Below are positions 20,810-32,746 of a DNA stretch of 64,000 nucleotides, piece after piece; position 1 is the stretch's first letter; the number at the start of each line of letters is the position of its first letter. The notes below the pieces were generated by a model that saw nothing but the letters and a program-made list of their open reading frames with translations, was not told the origin of the DNA and made no database searches. A program made the translations under genes and the position numbers. This DNA is from Carnobacterium gallinarum DSM 4847 (GTDB lineage: Bacteria > Bacillota > Bacilli > Lactobacillales > Carnobacteriaceae), in the NCBI RefSeq assembly GCF_000744375.1, contig NZ_JQLU01000005.1:744001-808000 (forward strand). The letters run 5' to 3'.

Positions 20810-21462
20810 GGCGAATCCTCCTTTCGCACTAACTGAATATGACGATCAGCATAGTCTTTTATATCTTCGTGATCATGAGTTACCATCAGAATTCCTTTCC
20901 CATGAACCTCACTATTATGACGCAATAATTTATAGAAATCAGCACGTGCTTCAACATCCATCCCAGTAGTTGGCTCATCTAGCACAAACAAATCTGGGTC
21001 CGTTGCAAAAATTCGAGCTAGACAAATCCGTTGCTTTTGTCCACCAGATAATTCACCGACTTTTTTATGGCGCATATCCCACATACCTACAGACTGCAAT
21101 GCCCGTTCAACATGTTCATGATCTTCAGGAGTCAAACGTTTAAACCAGCGTCCTCTTTGATAACGTCCAGAACGAACCAGTTCAATCACTGTGCTAGGAA
21201 ATCCCGCATTAAACGAAGCTACTTGTTGAGGAATATAGCCGATACTTAATTTTTCACCTTGAACATTTACTGGTGAAATAGTTGCTACACCTTTATCTGG
21301 CTTTAATAATCCTAAGACATTTCTTAAAAGAGTTGATTTTGCTGCGCCATTTTCACCTGTTAGCATCACAAATTCACCAGGATCAACATTAAAAGATATA
21401 TTTTCTAAAACAGGTTCATCATCATAATAAAATGTTAACTCTTTGACATCAATATAATGCAA
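20755..21462 (-). CDS. znuC: zinc ABC transporter ATPase
   Basis: 235 residues with the Walker [12 protein letters not shown] (Gly to Ala in the usual GxGKS: GAAKS), signature LSGGQKQR, Walker [13 protein letters not shown] and switch His in VTHDHED. The Ala-Ala pair at the Walker A loop is slightly unusual. It is the energy subunit of the zinc importer. Confidence 0.9.
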   Translation of the reverse strand: MHYIDVKELTFYYDDEPVLENISFNVDPGEFVMLTGENGAAKSTLLRNVLGLLKPDKGVATISPVNVQGEKLSIGYIPQQVASFNAGFPSTVIELVRSGRYQRGRWFKRLTPEDHEHVERALQSVGMWDMRHKKVGELSGGQKQRICLARIFATDPDLFVLDEPTTGMDVEARADFYKLLRHNSEVHGKGILMVTHDHEDIKDYADRHIQLVRKEDSPWRCFAMNSCNMPSKPRS

Positions 21463-21555
21463 GTCTAACTCTCCCTTTCAATAATTTATTTCATTTTTTA
21501 GACGTTTAAACAACACTTCACTATACGCCAAAATTCATTTAAATAAAAGAATAAA

Positions 21556-22500
21556 CTATTTTATCGATTTTTGTAATGCTGCCAGATTCGATTCCATCAC
21601 TCGAATATAATCAACACCTTTATCCTGTTCTTCTTTAGTAATGCCTTCAATTGGACTAAGCACTTCAAGCGCTGCCCCTGTTTCATTAGCTAATGTTCGT
21701 GCAATTTTTGGTGAAGCCGTTTCTTCAAAGTAAATAACTTTCACATCATTATCCTTTACAAAATCATTTAATTCAGCTAACTTAGCTGGACTAGGTTCTT
21801 GATCTGGTGATAAACCAGCGATAGCGACTTGTTTTAAATCATAACGATTGGCTAAATAAGCAAAAGCTGAATGTTGCGTCACAAATGTACGATTTTCAGC
21901 ATCCTTTAAACCATTTACGAATTTTTGATTCAACGCCTCTAACTTCTCATTATAAGCATCTGCATTTTTTTCATACATTACTTTATTTGCTGGATCAGCC
22001 TTAATTACTCCTGCTTTGATTGCATTTACTTCTTCTTGCGCTAATACTGGATCTAACCAAACATGAGGATCATGGGCATGAGAGTGATCGTCATGGCCTT
22101 CTTCATCGTGATCGTGATCTTCAGCGCCATCCAGTAATTTAATTTCCTTACTTGCATCAATCACCACAGTTTTCTTTGTATCAACATTCTTCAAAACGCT
22201 GGCTACCCACGTTTCCATTTCCTCACTATTGTAAACAAATACGTCAGAATCAGCAATCTTAGCAATATCCTTAGCACTTGGTTCATAATCATGCGGTTCT
22301 GTTCCAGCCTTCATTAGTACTGAAACCTCCGCTTGATCGCCAGTTACATTTCGAGCAAAATCATACATTGGATAAAAAGTCGTTACTACTTGCAATTTAG
22401 TGCTATCTTTTGCTTCATTATTATTAGAGCCACAACCAACCATTACTAAAATAATTCCTAAAGTCAATGCAATTAAACTTAATTTGTTTCTTTGTTTCAT
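21556..22500 (-). CDS. znuA: zinc-binding lipoprotein of ABC importer
   Basis: 314 residues. Lipobox VMVGCGSN gives Cys23 as the lipid-anchored residue. The cluster A-I metal-binding fold is clear, with a His/Asp/Glu-rich loop (EDHDHDEEGHDDHSHAHDPH, about 130-150) typical of zinc rather than manganese binders. Metal ligands include His in the GTEPHDYEP and QHSAFAYL stretches. First gene of the operon, with a Zur-like box upstream. Confidence 0.93.
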   Translation of the reverse strand: MKQRNKLSLIALTLGIILVMVGCGSNNNEAKDSTKLQVVTTFYPMYDFARNVTGDQAEVSVLMKAGTEPHDYEPSAKDIAKIADSDVFVYNSEEMETWVASVLKNVDTKKTVVIDASKEIKLLDGAEDHDHDEEGHDDHSHAHDPHVWLDPVLAQEEVNAIKAGVIKADPANKVMYEKNADAYNEKLEALNQKFVNGLKDAENRTFVTQHSAFAYLANRYDLKQVAIAGLSPDQEPSPAKLAELNDFVKDNDVKVIYFEETASPKIARTLANETGAALEVLSPIEGITKEEQDKGVDYIRVMESNLAALQKSIK

Positions 22501-22646
22501 CGATAAATTCCTCCTATAATTAACGGCAACTATTGAATGTCGAAATTAATTGCAACAGCCTTCCTCCACAAAGGATGGATTTCCCAGTTAAACAATTCCA
22601 TTCAAATAAGTACACAAGCTAACAAATAAATTAGGTTATTTCGCAC

Positions 22647-22667
22647 AAATCGTAACCATTACTATTT
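22647..22667. promoter_or_regulatory. Zur-box-like operator upstream of the zinc importer
   Basis: AAATCGTAACCATTACTAT plus TT matches the Gram-positive Zur consensus AAATCGTAATnATTACGATTT at most positions. It lies about 150 bases upstream of znuA, which suggests zinc repression. The rest of the gap 22501-22751 holds no gene. Confidence 0.7.
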
Positions 22668-22751
22668 GCTTGCATAATGTAGCTTATCATTAACCGAAAG
22701 TATCGTCAAGCGAAAACCAATAAAGTTTATTAAATTTATTGGTTTACTAAA

Positions 22752-22790
22752 AAATCTACCTAAGAATAACTAAATTCTTAGGTAGATTTT
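22752..22790. terminator. Terminator after the first GH1 gene
   Basis: AAATCTACCTAAGAAT pairs with ATTCTTAGGTAGATTT around a short loop; strong stem next to the GH1 stop codon. Confidence 0.8.
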
Positions 22791-22791
22791 C

Positions 22792-24213
<1,422 letters not shown>

Positions 24214-26076
24214 TTAAACAACATAAATTAATGTCTCTTGACTTTCAGTCTCACTGATTTCTTTGACAACAACATCAATAAAATTCGGTGTATTTGTCAC
24301 AATAATCGGTGTCACACAGTCATAACCTGCTGCTTTCACTTGATCAAAATCAACCGTTAAAATTGGTTGCCCTTTTTTGACAACATCCCCTGCTTCAATA
24401 TGCGCCGTGAAAAATTCACCATTTAACTCAACTGTATCCACTCCCACATGAATCAATAATTCAATCCCACTCTCACTAGTCAGACCAATTGCATGCTTTG
24501 TTGGAAATAAAACTGAAACTGTACCATCGAAGGGGGCATATAACGTATCTGACTCAGGTAAGATTGCCACACCTTCACCCATCATCTTGCTAGAAAAAGC
24601 TTCATCATTAACCTTCTCCAATGGAATAACTTGCCCTTTAACAGGTGCATAGATTTTCATTGGGTCACTACTACCTGTTTTCACTGATTCAGGTGCCTCA
24701 ACTACCGCTTTTTTACTATCCAAATTCCCTTCATCAATTCCAAATATCCACGTTAAAATAAACGTTAAAACCATTGACATTACAGCAACTATAATAGCAT
24801 TTATACTATTGCTGTTGCCCTCACCGCCAATAAATTGAGGAATCGATACTAATGATGGAACGGCAAATGCATAGGATTCTAATCCTGTAATTCCCATGTA
24901 AACACCACAGATTGCCCCAGAAATCATTGCTGCATATAAAGGACGTTTGTATTTCAACGTAATCCCATAAAGTGCCGGCTCAGTAACTCCTGCTAATAAC
25001 GCTGAAATTCCCGATCCCATTGCCACTTGCTTTAAATTTTTATCTTTTGTTTTAAAGGAAACTGCTAAAGCCGCCGCCCCTTGCGCTAAATTCGCTGCTA
25101 ACATCGCTGGTAAAATCAAGATATCTGGCGTAGCTGGTGAAGCAATTAAGAAAATTGGAGCAAATGCCCAATGCATTCCAGTCATCACAATTAACGGCAT
25201 AAAGGCTGCCATTAAGCCCATTGCTAACCAACCTGCTTTGCTTTGAATCCAAATAATTGCTGTTGATAAAGCTTGACCTGCGTAGATGCCAATTGGTCCA
25301 ACTAAAACTAACGCAATGATTCCAGAAATCAACAATACCAATAACGGCACCGTAATACTCTTAATCACGGATGGAATAATTTTATCAAAAAAGGTTTCAA
25401 TGTATTTCATTAACCAAACCATAATTAAAATTGGAATAACTGAAGAACCATATGAAGCTAACGTAACAGGTAAACCGAATAAGTGGAGCGGGTCACCGGC
25501 TGTTACCATCCCGACAAAGTTTGGATGCAGCATAATTCCAGCAACTGACACTGCCAGCATTGGCGAAACTTTAAATTTTTGAGCCGCTGTAAAAGCCAAC
25601 ATAATTGGCATAAAGTAAAATGGTGCATCGCCAAAGAATGACAGCATCGCAAAAGTTTGACTGGAATCTTTTAATACTCCAGTCATTGGTAGAATAATCA
25701 GCAATACCTTAATCATCCCGCCGCCTAGCATCGCTGGAATCAATGGTGACATACAACCCGAAATCACATCAACAAAGGCTTCAAATAAATTCTTTTTTGG
25801 ACCTGATTCTTCACTACCTCCATCATTACTAAAATGTCCTAATTTTACTAGCTCTTTATAATAAGAAGAAACATCATTGCCAATAATAATCTGATATTGA
25901 CCTCCCTTCCGCATAACCCCCATTACACCTGGTACTTGTTTAACCTGATCATCATTAACAATTCCTTCATTATTTAAAACAAAACGCAAACGAGTCATAC
26001 AATGTGTAACCGATTTAACATTTTTCTCACCACCAACTAACTCAATGATTTCTTTTGCTGTATTTGTATACTTCAT
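24214..26076 (-). CDS. beta-glucoside PTS transporter, EIIBCA fusion
   Basis: 620 residues. Domain order is EIIB (phosphorylated Cys26 in HCMTRLRF), EIIC with about ten membrane segments (about 100-450), and EIIA (His543 in LLIHVGVDTVEL). It imports and phosphorylates an aryl- or alkyl-beta-glucoside. The gene lies between licT and the GH1 gene. A RAT/terminator pair directly upstream indicates control by LicT-type antitermination. Confidence 0.95.
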   Translation of the reverse strand: MKYTNTAKEIIELVGGEKNVKSVTHCMTRLRFVLNNEGIVNDDQVKQVPGVMGVMRKGGQYQIIIGNDVSSYYKELVKLGHFSNDGGSEESGPKKNLFEAFVDVISGCMSPLIPAMLGGGMIKVLLIILPMTGVLKDSSQTFAMLSFFGDAPFYFMPIMLAFTAAQKFKVSPMLAVSVAGIMLHPNFVGMVTAGDPLHLFGLPVTLASYGSSVIPILIMVWLMKYIETFFDKIIPSVIKSITVPLLVLLISGIIALVLVGPIGIYAGQALSTAIIWIQSKAGWLAMGLMAAFMPLIVMTGMHWAFAPIFLIASPATPDILILPAMLAANLAQGAAALAVSFKTKDKNLKQVAMGSGISALLAGVTEPALYGITLKYKRPLYAAMISGAICGVYMGITGLESYAFAVPSLVSIPQFIGGEGNSNSINAIIVAVMSMVLTFILTWIFGIDEGNLDSKKAVVEAPESVKTGSSDPMKIYAPVKGQVIPLEKVNDEAFSSKMMGEGVAILPESDTLYAPFDGTVSVLFPTKHAIGLTSESGIELLIHVGVDTVELNGEFFTAHIEAGDVVKKGQPILTVDFDQVKAAGYDCVTPIIVTNTPNFIDVVVKEISETESQETLIYVV

Positions 26077-26125
26077 TTTTATTCCTCCTAATTTTCAACC
26101 TATTGCACTTAAGAAAACAAAGCAA

Positions 26126-26165
26126 ACCTAGCCAGACTTACCAAATAAAGTAAGTCCAACTAGGT
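26126..26165 (-). terminator. Antitermination-controlled terminator upstream of the PTS gene
   Basis: On the minus strand CCTAGTTGGACTTAC pairs with GTAAGTCTGGCTAGG, followed by a T-rich run. It overlaps the end of the RAT element at 26164-26202, as expected for LicT control. Confidence 0.75.
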
Positions 26166-26202
26166 CATGCTCCCAAATAATGCTGGGATAACAATCCTAT
26201 TC
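26164..26202 (-). promoter_or_regulatory. Ribonucleic antiterminator (RAT) for LicT
   Basis: The minus-strand RNA contains GGATTGTTATCCCAGC and then GGGAGCATGACC, the hallmark GGATTGTTA and the paired 3' half of a RAT hairpin. When bound by LicT it would prevent the overlapping terminator. Confidence 0.75.
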
Positions 26203-26205
26203 TTT

Positions 26206-27039
26206 TTATAAATTTTTTGTGACTCTTCTAATATGTGCAGTTAGGTATAATAATTCTGTTGAGCTTAACTCATAATCAAATTCCGCCTTAACAAAGTCAC
26301 CAATCTGCATCGCACACAAATATTCTAGATGATATTTACTTTGCAGTGTAGCCAGTAGCTCCACATCATCATCTTCATAATGTTCCCCAACTAACAGCCG
26401 CTGTGCGAAAAATTTTAGATGCGTAATAAAGCGATAATAATCGAGTGAACTTTCATCAAATTCAGTTCGATATTCTTTTTTTACAATATTTTCAATTTGT
26501 TTCGTTATTTCTGTGACTTCATAAGCCAGCTGAAAAGTTTTGTCCTGCTCAGCATTCACAAAATGAATGGCAATAAAAGCCGCTTCATCAATTTCAAAAG
26601 CGATTCCTAGTTCATTCCGGACAATTTCAATAGCCTTTTCGCCAACGCTGTATTCGTCTGGGTAAAAACGTTCAATGTCCCATCGCAACGGATTTTTTAA
26701 AATAATGCCCTCTTGATAACGCTCAACCGAAGAATGAATGTGATCCGTTAAATTTACATAGATCGTTTCATTTAAATTTTTACCAAGCTTAATCTTTCCA
26801 AAATTAATAATTTTTTCTGCCACTAAAATATGTTCCATCGGTACATCAATTAAAAGCTCGGTGAATTTGCTTAATGTATCTTTATCACGCAATAAGAAGG
26901 TTTTTTCCACCAGTTCCATATCAACTGCTTGATTCCGCTTCTTACCAAAAGCAACACCTTTGCCCATCAATAAAACCTCAACGCCCATACTATTTACAGA
27001 AATAACCGTATTATTATTCAACACACGTTTTATGATCAT
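26206..27039 (-). CDS. licT: BglG/LicT-family transcription antiterminator
   Basis: 277 residues from the ATG at 27039 (MIIKRVLNNN), preceded by GGGG; an upstream in-frame ATG adds 11 residues unlike the family. It has an N-terminal CAT RNA-binding domain (1-55), then two PRD domains with the conserved His residues (for example LTDHIHSSVERY and AIHFVNAE). PTS phosphorylation controls it. It acts on the RAT elements before the PTS gene and probably before its own gene. Confidence 0.93.
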   Translation of the reverse strand: MIIKRVLNNNTVISVNSMGVEVLLMGKGVAFGKKRNQAVDMELVEKTFLLRDKDTLSKFTELLIDVPMEHILVAEKIINFGKIKLGKNLNETIYVNLTDHIHSSVERYQEGIILKNPLRWDIERFYPDEYSVGEKAIEIVRNELGIAFEIDEAAFIAIHFVNAEQDKTFQLAYEVTEITKQIENIVKKEYRTEFDESSLDYYRFITHLKFFAQRLLVGEHYEDDDVELLATLQSKYHLEYLCAMQIGDFVKAEFDYELSSTELLYLTAHIRRVTKNL

Positions 27040-27126
27040 AAAACAACCCCATTTTATACAAAAAAATCCCATTCACTCGCTTTCCCAAAGAGTTCTCCAA
27101 AAAGACTCCCAGCCGCGATGCAAATA

Positions 27127-27158
27127 GGTCCTGCTCACTACAAATAGTGATAACATCC
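27127..27158 (-). promoter_or_regulatory. Second RAT-like element, upstream of licT
   Basis: Minus-strand GGATGTTATCACTATT ... GAGCAGGACC resembles the RAT consensus with one change (GGATGTTA for GGATTGTTA). It lies about 90 bases upstream of licT, so licT may control itself. I could not define a clear overlapping terminator. Confidence 0.5.
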
Positions 27159-27309
27159 ATATATACTGCATTTACACTCTATAGCATGCTTACCCGAAGT
27201 AATAACATCTACAGTCTATCTACTAAATTACCACTTATTGAAAGGGCTGTCAACAGCTTTTCAAATTTTCAATAATGAACACACATGTAAATCATGATGA
27301 AAATCAAAA

Positions 27310-27340
27310 AAAGATTGAGTAAAATTTACTCAACCTTTTG
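27310..27340 (-). terminator. Terminator after the lysine ABC operon
   Basis: AAGGTTGAGTAAA pairs with TTTACTCAATCTT on the minus strand and is followed by a T run; it lies just after the ATPase stop codon. Confidence 0.8.
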
Positions 27341-27351
27341 ATTTTCACTTT

Positions 27352-28086
27352 TTAACGCAATGTCCGTTGCAAAAACTCTTTTGTCCGATCTTCTTTAGGA
27401 TGATTAAAGATTTCTTCTGGAGGACCTTCTTCCACAATAACCCCTTTATCCATAAAGACAACCCGATCTGAAACCTCTTTTGCAAAATCCATTTCATGGG
27501 TCACGACTAACATCGTTAAACCAATTTTTGCTAACTCTTTCATAACTTTCAATACTTCCCCAACCATTTCAGGATCTAACGCAGAAGTCGGTTCATCAAA
27601 TAATAAAACATCTGGATCCATCGATAACGCTCTAGCAATCGCAACCCGTTGCTTTTGCCCACCAGAAAGCTGACTTGGTTTTGCATTACTAAATTGCTCC
27701 ATCCCCACTAACTGTAGGTTTTTACGAGCAACTTTTTCAGCTTCTTCCTTAGAACGCTTCAATACTTTGATCTGTCCCACCATACAATTGCTTAAAACAT
27801 CATGATTGTTAAACAAATTAAATTGCTGAAAAACCATCCCTAAATGTTTACGATACTCATTAATATCATGAGTATCCTGCATAATGTTGTTGCCTTTATA
27901 TAAAATATCGCCACCACTTAATTTCTCTAACAAATTAATGCAACGTAGCAATGTCGATTTCCCAGATCCAGAAGAACCGATTACACAGACAACTTCACCT
28001 TTATTTACTGAAAAATCAATATCTTTTAACACTTCATGAGCGCCATATGATTTCATTAAATGTTGTACTTCAATAATTTTTTCCAT
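27352..28086 (-). CDS. amino acid ABC transporter ATPase, probably for lysine
   Basis: 244 residues, GlnQ-type: Walker [12 protein letters not shown], signature [15 protein letters not shown], Walker [14 protein letters not shown] and switch His in VTHEMDF. It pairs with the fused binding protein-permease 2 bases upstream. Lysine specificity is inferred from the L-box leader of the operon. Confidence 0.93.
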   Translation of the reverse strand: MEKIIEVQHLMKSYGAHEVLKDIDFSVNKGEVVCVIGSSGSGKSTLLRCINLLEKLSGGDILYKGNNIMQDTHDINEYRKHLGMVFQQFNLFNNHDVLSNCMVGQIKVLKRSKEEAEKVARKNLQLVGMEQFSNAKPSQLSGGQKQRVAIARALSMDPDVLLFDEPTSALDPEMVGEVLKVMKELAKIGLTMLVVTHEMDFAKEVSDRVVFMDKGVIVEEGPPEEIFNHPKEDRTKEFLQRTLR

Positions 28087-28088
28087 GA

Positions 28089-29726
28089 TTATCTTCCTTC
28101 CCGATCATTAATATCTTCAATTGCTGATACTTGCATTTGATTGCCCATCATTGTAAAATCGGCTGGTCCGTCCATTCGTCTCTCAACATAACGCAAAATT
28201 CGAGTAACCGTAAAGGTCATAACAAAATAAATGACACAGGCTACTAAGAAGGATTCAAAGTAACGGAAATTATTCCCTGCCACTGACTTCGTTTGGAAGT
28301 AAAGCTCTGTAACTGAAATAACATTTAACACTGAAGTATCTTTAATATTAATCACAAATTCATTCCCAGTTGCTGGCAAAATATTACGAACAACTTGTGG
28401 TAAAACAACATTCATCATTGTTTGAATATGATTCATTCCAATCGCATGAGCGGCTTCAAATTGACCTTTATCAATCGAAACAATCCCACCACGAACAATC
28501 TCAGACATATAGGCTCCAGTATTAATCGATACAATTAGAATAGCTGCAAATAAACGACTCATATCTAAGCCAAAAGCTTGCGCTGATCCATAGAAAATCA
28601 CCATCGCCTGAACAATCATCGGCGTTCCACGGAAGATTTCAATATAGATAGAAAGAATGGTATTCACTACTTTCAAGACGCCTCTTTTCACCTTAGAATC
28701 TGGCGTTGGAATCGTCCGGATCACTCCAATAATCAAACCTAAAATTGAACCGATAATCGTTCCTACAAGAGCGATTAATAAGGTAATCCCCGCTCCTCTT
28801 AAGAACATTGGTCCATTCTCTTTGATAATTTTAAAAACCCATTTGAAGCTAAAACCACTATCTTCTAAGTCTGCTGCCGATGGATCATCTGTTGCAGCTG
28901 CTGCATTCGCTTCTGATTCAGAAGGTTGATTTTTAATTGCCATCTCCATCATTTGACTGCGTTCTTCATCTGAAATTTTCGCTAACGCTTGATTCACTTC
29001 GGTTTTCAATGGACTATTTTTTAATAGCCCTACCGCTGTATCCGTATCTTCTGGCGCTGCGACAAACCCTTCTTTAAATTCAATCATTTTAAAGCTTTTA
29101 TTTGCTGATTCGGCGGTAATTCCTTCTGGCAATTCAGAAACATACCCATCAATTACACCTGATTGTAAGGCAACACGCATTGCTGTAAAATTATCCATTG
29201 CCGTTTCTTGCTTTACACCCTTAATCTGATCAATTACTGAGTAATGGAACGTATTTAATTGGGCTGTAATTTTTGCACCAGCAAAATCTTGAATGGATGT
29301 TGCATTCTCATATGGACCACCCTTTTTCACTACCATAACTAGATGGGATTTGTAATAATTATCAGAGAAATCAATTGTTTTTTTACGTTCTGCTGTTGGC
29401 GACATTCCCGCCATTACGGCATTGATTTTTCCAGAAGTTAAGGCTGGAATTAAACCATCCCATTCAGTTTTAACGATAACTAATTTTTTCCCCATACTGT
29501 CCGCGACTTTTTTCGCCATCTCTACATCATAACCGCCTGCATAATCAGCAGATCCATCAATCTTAACTCCACCATTTGCATCCCCAGTTTGTGTCCAGTT
29601 AAACGGCGCATAGCCAGCTTCCATCCCAACAACAAACGTATCTGTTTCCTTATCAGATGCACAACCTGCAATCATAAAAGTAAATGCAGCAATTAATGCT
29701 AATCCAAGTACTAGTCTTTTTTTCAT
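28089..29726 (-). CDS. amino acid ABC transporter, fused binding protein and permease
   Basis: 545 residues. An N-terminal lipoprotein signal (MIAGCASD) precedes a polar amino-acid-binding domain (about 30-275). A linker rich in Ala/Asp follows, then a HisM/GlnP-type permease domain (about 305-515) with the EAA-like loop [17 protein letters not shown]. This fusion is common in Lactobacillales. A lysine riboswitch in the leader points to lysine, or a related basic amino acid, as substrate. Confidence 0.92.
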   Translation of the reverse strand: MKKRLVLGLALIAAFTFMIAGCASDKETDTFVVGMEAGYAPFNWTQTGDANGGVKIDGSADYAGGYDVEMAKKVADSMGKKLVIVKTEWDGLIPALTSGKINAVMAGMSPTAERKKTIDFSDNYYKSHLVMVVKKGGPYENATSIQDFAGAKITAQLNTFHYSVIDQIKGVKQETAMDNFTAMRVALQSGVIDGYVSELPEGITAESANKSFKMIEFKEGFVAAPEDTDTAVGLLKNSPLKTEVNQALAKISDEERSQMMEMAIKNQPSESEANAAAATDDPSAADLEDSGFSFKWVFKIIKENGPMFLRGAGITLLIALVGTIIGSILGLIIGVIRTIPTPDSKVKRGVLKVVNTILSIYIEIFRGTPMIVQAMVIFYGSAQAFGLDMSRLFAAILIVSINTGAYMSEIVRGGIVSIDKGQFEAAHAIGMNHIQTMMNVVLPQVVRNILPATGNEFVINIKDTSVLNVISVTELYFQTKSVAGNNFRYFESFLVACVIYFVMTFTVTRILRYVERRMDGPADFTMMGNQMQVSAIEDINDREGR

Positions 29727-29797
29727 TAAAATCTCCTCTTCCTTCTTTCAACTTTTCCATGATAACCTTTAACAAATCGGGTAAAATACAAAACAAA

Positions 29798-29827
29798 AAA
29801 CGCCCTAAGTTTTGAGCTTAGGACGTT
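29798..29827 (-). terminator. Riboswitch-controlled terminator
   Basis: Minus-strand AACGTCCTAAGCTC pairs with the later CTTAGGGCGTT and is followed by TTTTTTG. This is the expression platform of the L-box. Confidence 0.82.
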
Positions 29828-29849
29828 TGAAAATTCATTTACGTAACCC

Positions 29850-30042
29850 TGTCAGCACAACTTAATAATCTGGGTAGACTACTAAGACAGTTCTGTAATT
29901 ATTCATTACAGACCCAACAGAAAATCATGAGGTTATTTTCTATTTCGGCAATAGTTCCTTCTCCAAGCTTCACGGTTTCCTCAAACTCCACGGTGGACTA
30001 ATAAATATTGCGCCTCTCCCTCATAAATGAGGTTCTATTCAA
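29850..30042 (-). ncRNA. Lysine riboswitch (L-box)
   Basis: The minus-strand leader carries the conserved blocks of the lysine aptamer in order: GGGAGAGGCGC, then TTAGTC, GCCGAAATAG, TGTTGGGTCTG and GAACTGTCTTAG. It is followed by a terminator. Lysine binding should switch transcription off for the ABC transporter. I distinguish it from a T-box by the absence of the GGGTGGNACCGCG sequence. Confidence 0.85.
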
Positions 30043-30132
30043 TTCTATCCCAAATTTTACAGTAACTTATTCCCACTGTCAACCCTAGTTTTTGCTTATA
30101 CTTCAGTAAAAACCCTTTATTTTAATGCGTAC

Positions 30133-31329
30133 TTAAATTTCCTTGACTGAATAAAATACTAGGATAGTTCCTAGCAACGAGCTAATTAATCCAGCCAAAA
30201 GCATAATAAAAATGCCATAACTATCTAACAAAACTCCACCTAATAAATTACCAAATACACCACCTAAAGTCATTGCAACAATAACAATAGCTTGCCCTTT
30301 CACTTTATCTTCAGGTCGCATTATCCCATTAATGTAATAAACTGAGGCCGGAATATACAAAGCAAATGATAAAAATTGCAATCCTTGTCCAAAATAAATC
30401 ATGCCTACACTTGGAGCGAATAAAAAAACAACCGCCTTAATCGTAAAGAAAAAAGCTGCCATCTTTAACAAGGTACTCCCCTTTACTTTGCGAACCAAGA
30501 AAGTAAAAGCCATCATCATAGGCAACTCCACACTCGCTGCTACCGCCAATGAAATACCAAAATCACTATCACCACCGCCAACATGGTGCATAATCTGAAT
30601 CAAATACGTATTAATAATATTGTGGAAAATAAATAGACAACAAATTCCAATTAATAATATCAACAACTGAGGATAGCCCTTAAAAAAGTTGATTAATTCT
30701 GTGATTTTCAACCCTTTTTTTGAAGCAGCTCTTTCTATTTTCTGCTTTCCAGCCATTTTTGTTGGTGTTTTAAAACTATATGCTATCAAACCAACTAAAC
30801 CATAAAAAAGAATATATAAATACGGTAAAATCGCTGGACTGAATTTGCTGACAATAAAGCCTAAAATAAAGGACATCGCCGCAAATGATAGCGACCCTAA
30901 TCCCCGAGCTAGTCCATAGTTAATTGAAATTCCTTGATTAATATATTCAAAAATCAAAGAGTTTAGTAAAGGTTGAATCGTTAACATTAAAGTGCTGATG
31001 CTAATAAATAAAAGTGCGACTACCCACTGAATAGTTGGCAGATTAATTAGTAAAATGGACAAAATAATAACAAGTAACGCAAAAATACTAATCATTTCTT
31101 TTAAGGTGATTTTTTGTGTCTGATCCGCAAAACTTGCCACAATTGGTTGAATAATAGCAGCGCCAATGTTTGCCATTGCTAAAATTATTCCAACTTCCTT
31201 ACCAGTAAATCCTTTGTCTAACAAAAAGATTGTTGCAAAAGCAAAAATCGCACAAAAACCCATCCAATACGTACTTTGCAAAAAGGAATAACGAACTGTC
31301 AACCAAACAGCATTTTCTTTTTTAGACAC
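30133..31329 (-). CDS. MFS transporter (LacY/nucleoside-permease-like group)
   Basis: 398 residues with about 12 membrane segments, of the MFS_1-like group (start VRYSFLQSTYWMGFCAIF, then FTGKEVGIILAMANIGAAI). The group includes oligosaccharide and nucleoside proton symporters; the substrate here cannot be read from the sequence. It overlaps by 8 bases the last open part of a decayed gene just upstream, so the two may once have formed an operon. Confidence 0.8.
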   Translation of the reverse strand: MSKKENAVWLTVRYSFLQSTYWMGFCAIFAFATIFLLDKGFTGKEVGIILAMANIGAAIIQPIVASFADQTQKITLKEMISIFALLVIILSILLINLPTIQWVVALLFISISTLMLTIQPLLNSLIFEYINQGISINYGLARGLGSLSFAAMSFILGFIVSKFSPAILPYLYILFYGLVGLIAYSFKTPTKMAGKQKIERAASKKGLKITELINFFKGYPQLLILLIGICCLFIFHNIINTYLIQIMHHVGGGDSDFGISLAVAASVELPMMMAFTFLVRKVKGSTLLKMAAFFFTIKAVVFLFAPSVGMIYFGQGLQFLSFALYIPASVYYINGIMRPEDKVKGQAIVIVAMTLGGVFGNLLGGVLLDSYGIFIMLLAGLISSLLGTILVFYSVKEI

Positions 31330-32020
31330 CCTTCCACCACACTCCGCTTCTATGTTTTACGTTTTCAAATAAATCGACCTTCTCCAACACAATAGGGACC
31401 TTCAAAAATCTCAAATTCCCGACCAATTCCGTAAACTGATAAAAAACTACACCTAAATATTCACGCTCCATATCCTCTTTCATTACACGATGAGGAGGAT
31501 GATAATTATTTCCTGGGAAATATTCCCGAGCTATTCCATAAAAATAGACTTCCACTAATGATTCTCGCTGTAAAACTAACCATTGATTTACTCTATCATA
31601 CTCAATCACTACAACACTAAGTCGTTTTCAAATTTGAACATTCGTCAAAAAAGATTGATTTTTTTTCATGAGTTGGCAAAATAATACCTACTACACCAGC
31701 TACATTCATTCTAATTCCTTGTGGATAAAAATAGTTTACACTATCTGACATTCTTTTGCCAATTGGATAGCGTTACATCGTCCGTTCCCACTCATCTTGA
31801 TATGGAGCTAATGCTTACTCCCATGCCTTTTCAAATTGATTTTCAGATAAGAAAAGAGTTGCCTCATCAATCAAAACTTCTTGATCCGTTAAACAAGCTT
31901 CCTTTGCCGAAATCTGAATTCCCTGGCCTTCTAACTGCGTAAGTTGTCTCAATTCACAGCGCTTTCCACCCATTTTAATCCACGATTGCTATCCATCAAA
32001 ATAAAAATAAAGATACTCCA
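31322..32020 (-). pseudogene. Decayed gene of unknown family
   Basis: Minus-strand reading begins near 32020 (MEYLYFYFDG) and passes several stops and shifts. One open part (31609-31322, 95 residues) ends the gene, with phrases like YFYGIAREYFPGNNYHPPHR and VKHRSGVWW. The parts read like one protein of about 220 residues coupled to the MFS gene. I do not recognise the family. Confidence 0.5.
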
Positions 32021-32056
32021 TTTTTCAGTTCCTTCCTTATAAGAAAGCAAGCCTAT

Positions 32057-32611
32057 CTATTCTTTATAATCAAATAACTTAGAAATAAATTCCGTCATTT
32101 CTAAAACGGTCTCTTGATAATCTGATGCAACCCACCATTGAATTAAATGGCTAATTCCACCTGCTAGAAAAACCGACTCCATACTAAAAGAAACAGCTAC
32201 TGGTTCATGAATAGTACCACTTCTTTTTATCAGAAAATCTTCAATTTCCTCAGTAAAAAGTGTATCCAGCATCTGGCGTAATTCCAAACTAGTTTGCGTC
32301 GCAAACAAGAGCTTAAATAATTTTCGATTTTCAAAAATATACATTAGTACTTTTTCAATAATAAATTCCTTTTGAGAATAATCGATTTTTTCATTGATTT
32401 CCTGTTTAATCTGTTCCAAACAAAAAAATAGCAAATGATACTTATCTTCAAAATGGCTATAAAAACTGGATCGACTCACCATCGCCAAGTCACAAATATC
32501 CTTCACTGTAACCTTTTCAAAACTTGTTTTATTTAACAAAGAAAACAATGCATCTGACAATAATTTATGTGTTTTCGTTACCCGTAAGTCCTTTTTATAT
32601 ACTGATTTCAT
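32057..32611 (-). CDS. TetR-family transcriptional regulator
   Basis: 184 residues from the ATG at 32611 (MKSVYKKDLR). An upstream ATG would add eight residues. N-terminal TetR helix-turn-helix at about 10-60 (VTVKDICDLAMVSRSSFYSHFEDKYHLL). The C-terminal ligand domain resembles TetR_C_7 (DhaS-type) proteins. It lies divergent to the coiled-coil gene at 32747, which it may control. Confidence 0.88.
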   Translation of the reverse strand: MKSVYKKDLRVTKTHKLLSDALFSLLNKTSFEKVTVKDICDLAMVSRSSFYSHFEDKYHLLFFCLEQIKQEINEKIDYSQKEFIIEKVLMYIFENRKLFKLLFATQTSLELRQMLDTLFTEEIEDFLIKRSGTIHEPVAVSFSMESVFLAGGISHLIQWWVASDYQETVLEMTEFISKLFDYKE

Positions 32612-32746
32612 GGACACATTTCTAGTTATGTACATTATCTTACACTCTCACAATTCTGTAGATTTTATTTTTTAATTACACCCAGTATACTATATTTGTA
32701 CTCAGCAAGAAAGAGTTCTAAAAAATAACGAAAGAAGGAATTAAAC

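Noticed and set aside
29798..30042. T-box leader for the amino acid transporter
   Set aside because: The AGGGTGGNACCGCG sequence is absent, while the lysine aptamer blocks are present in order.
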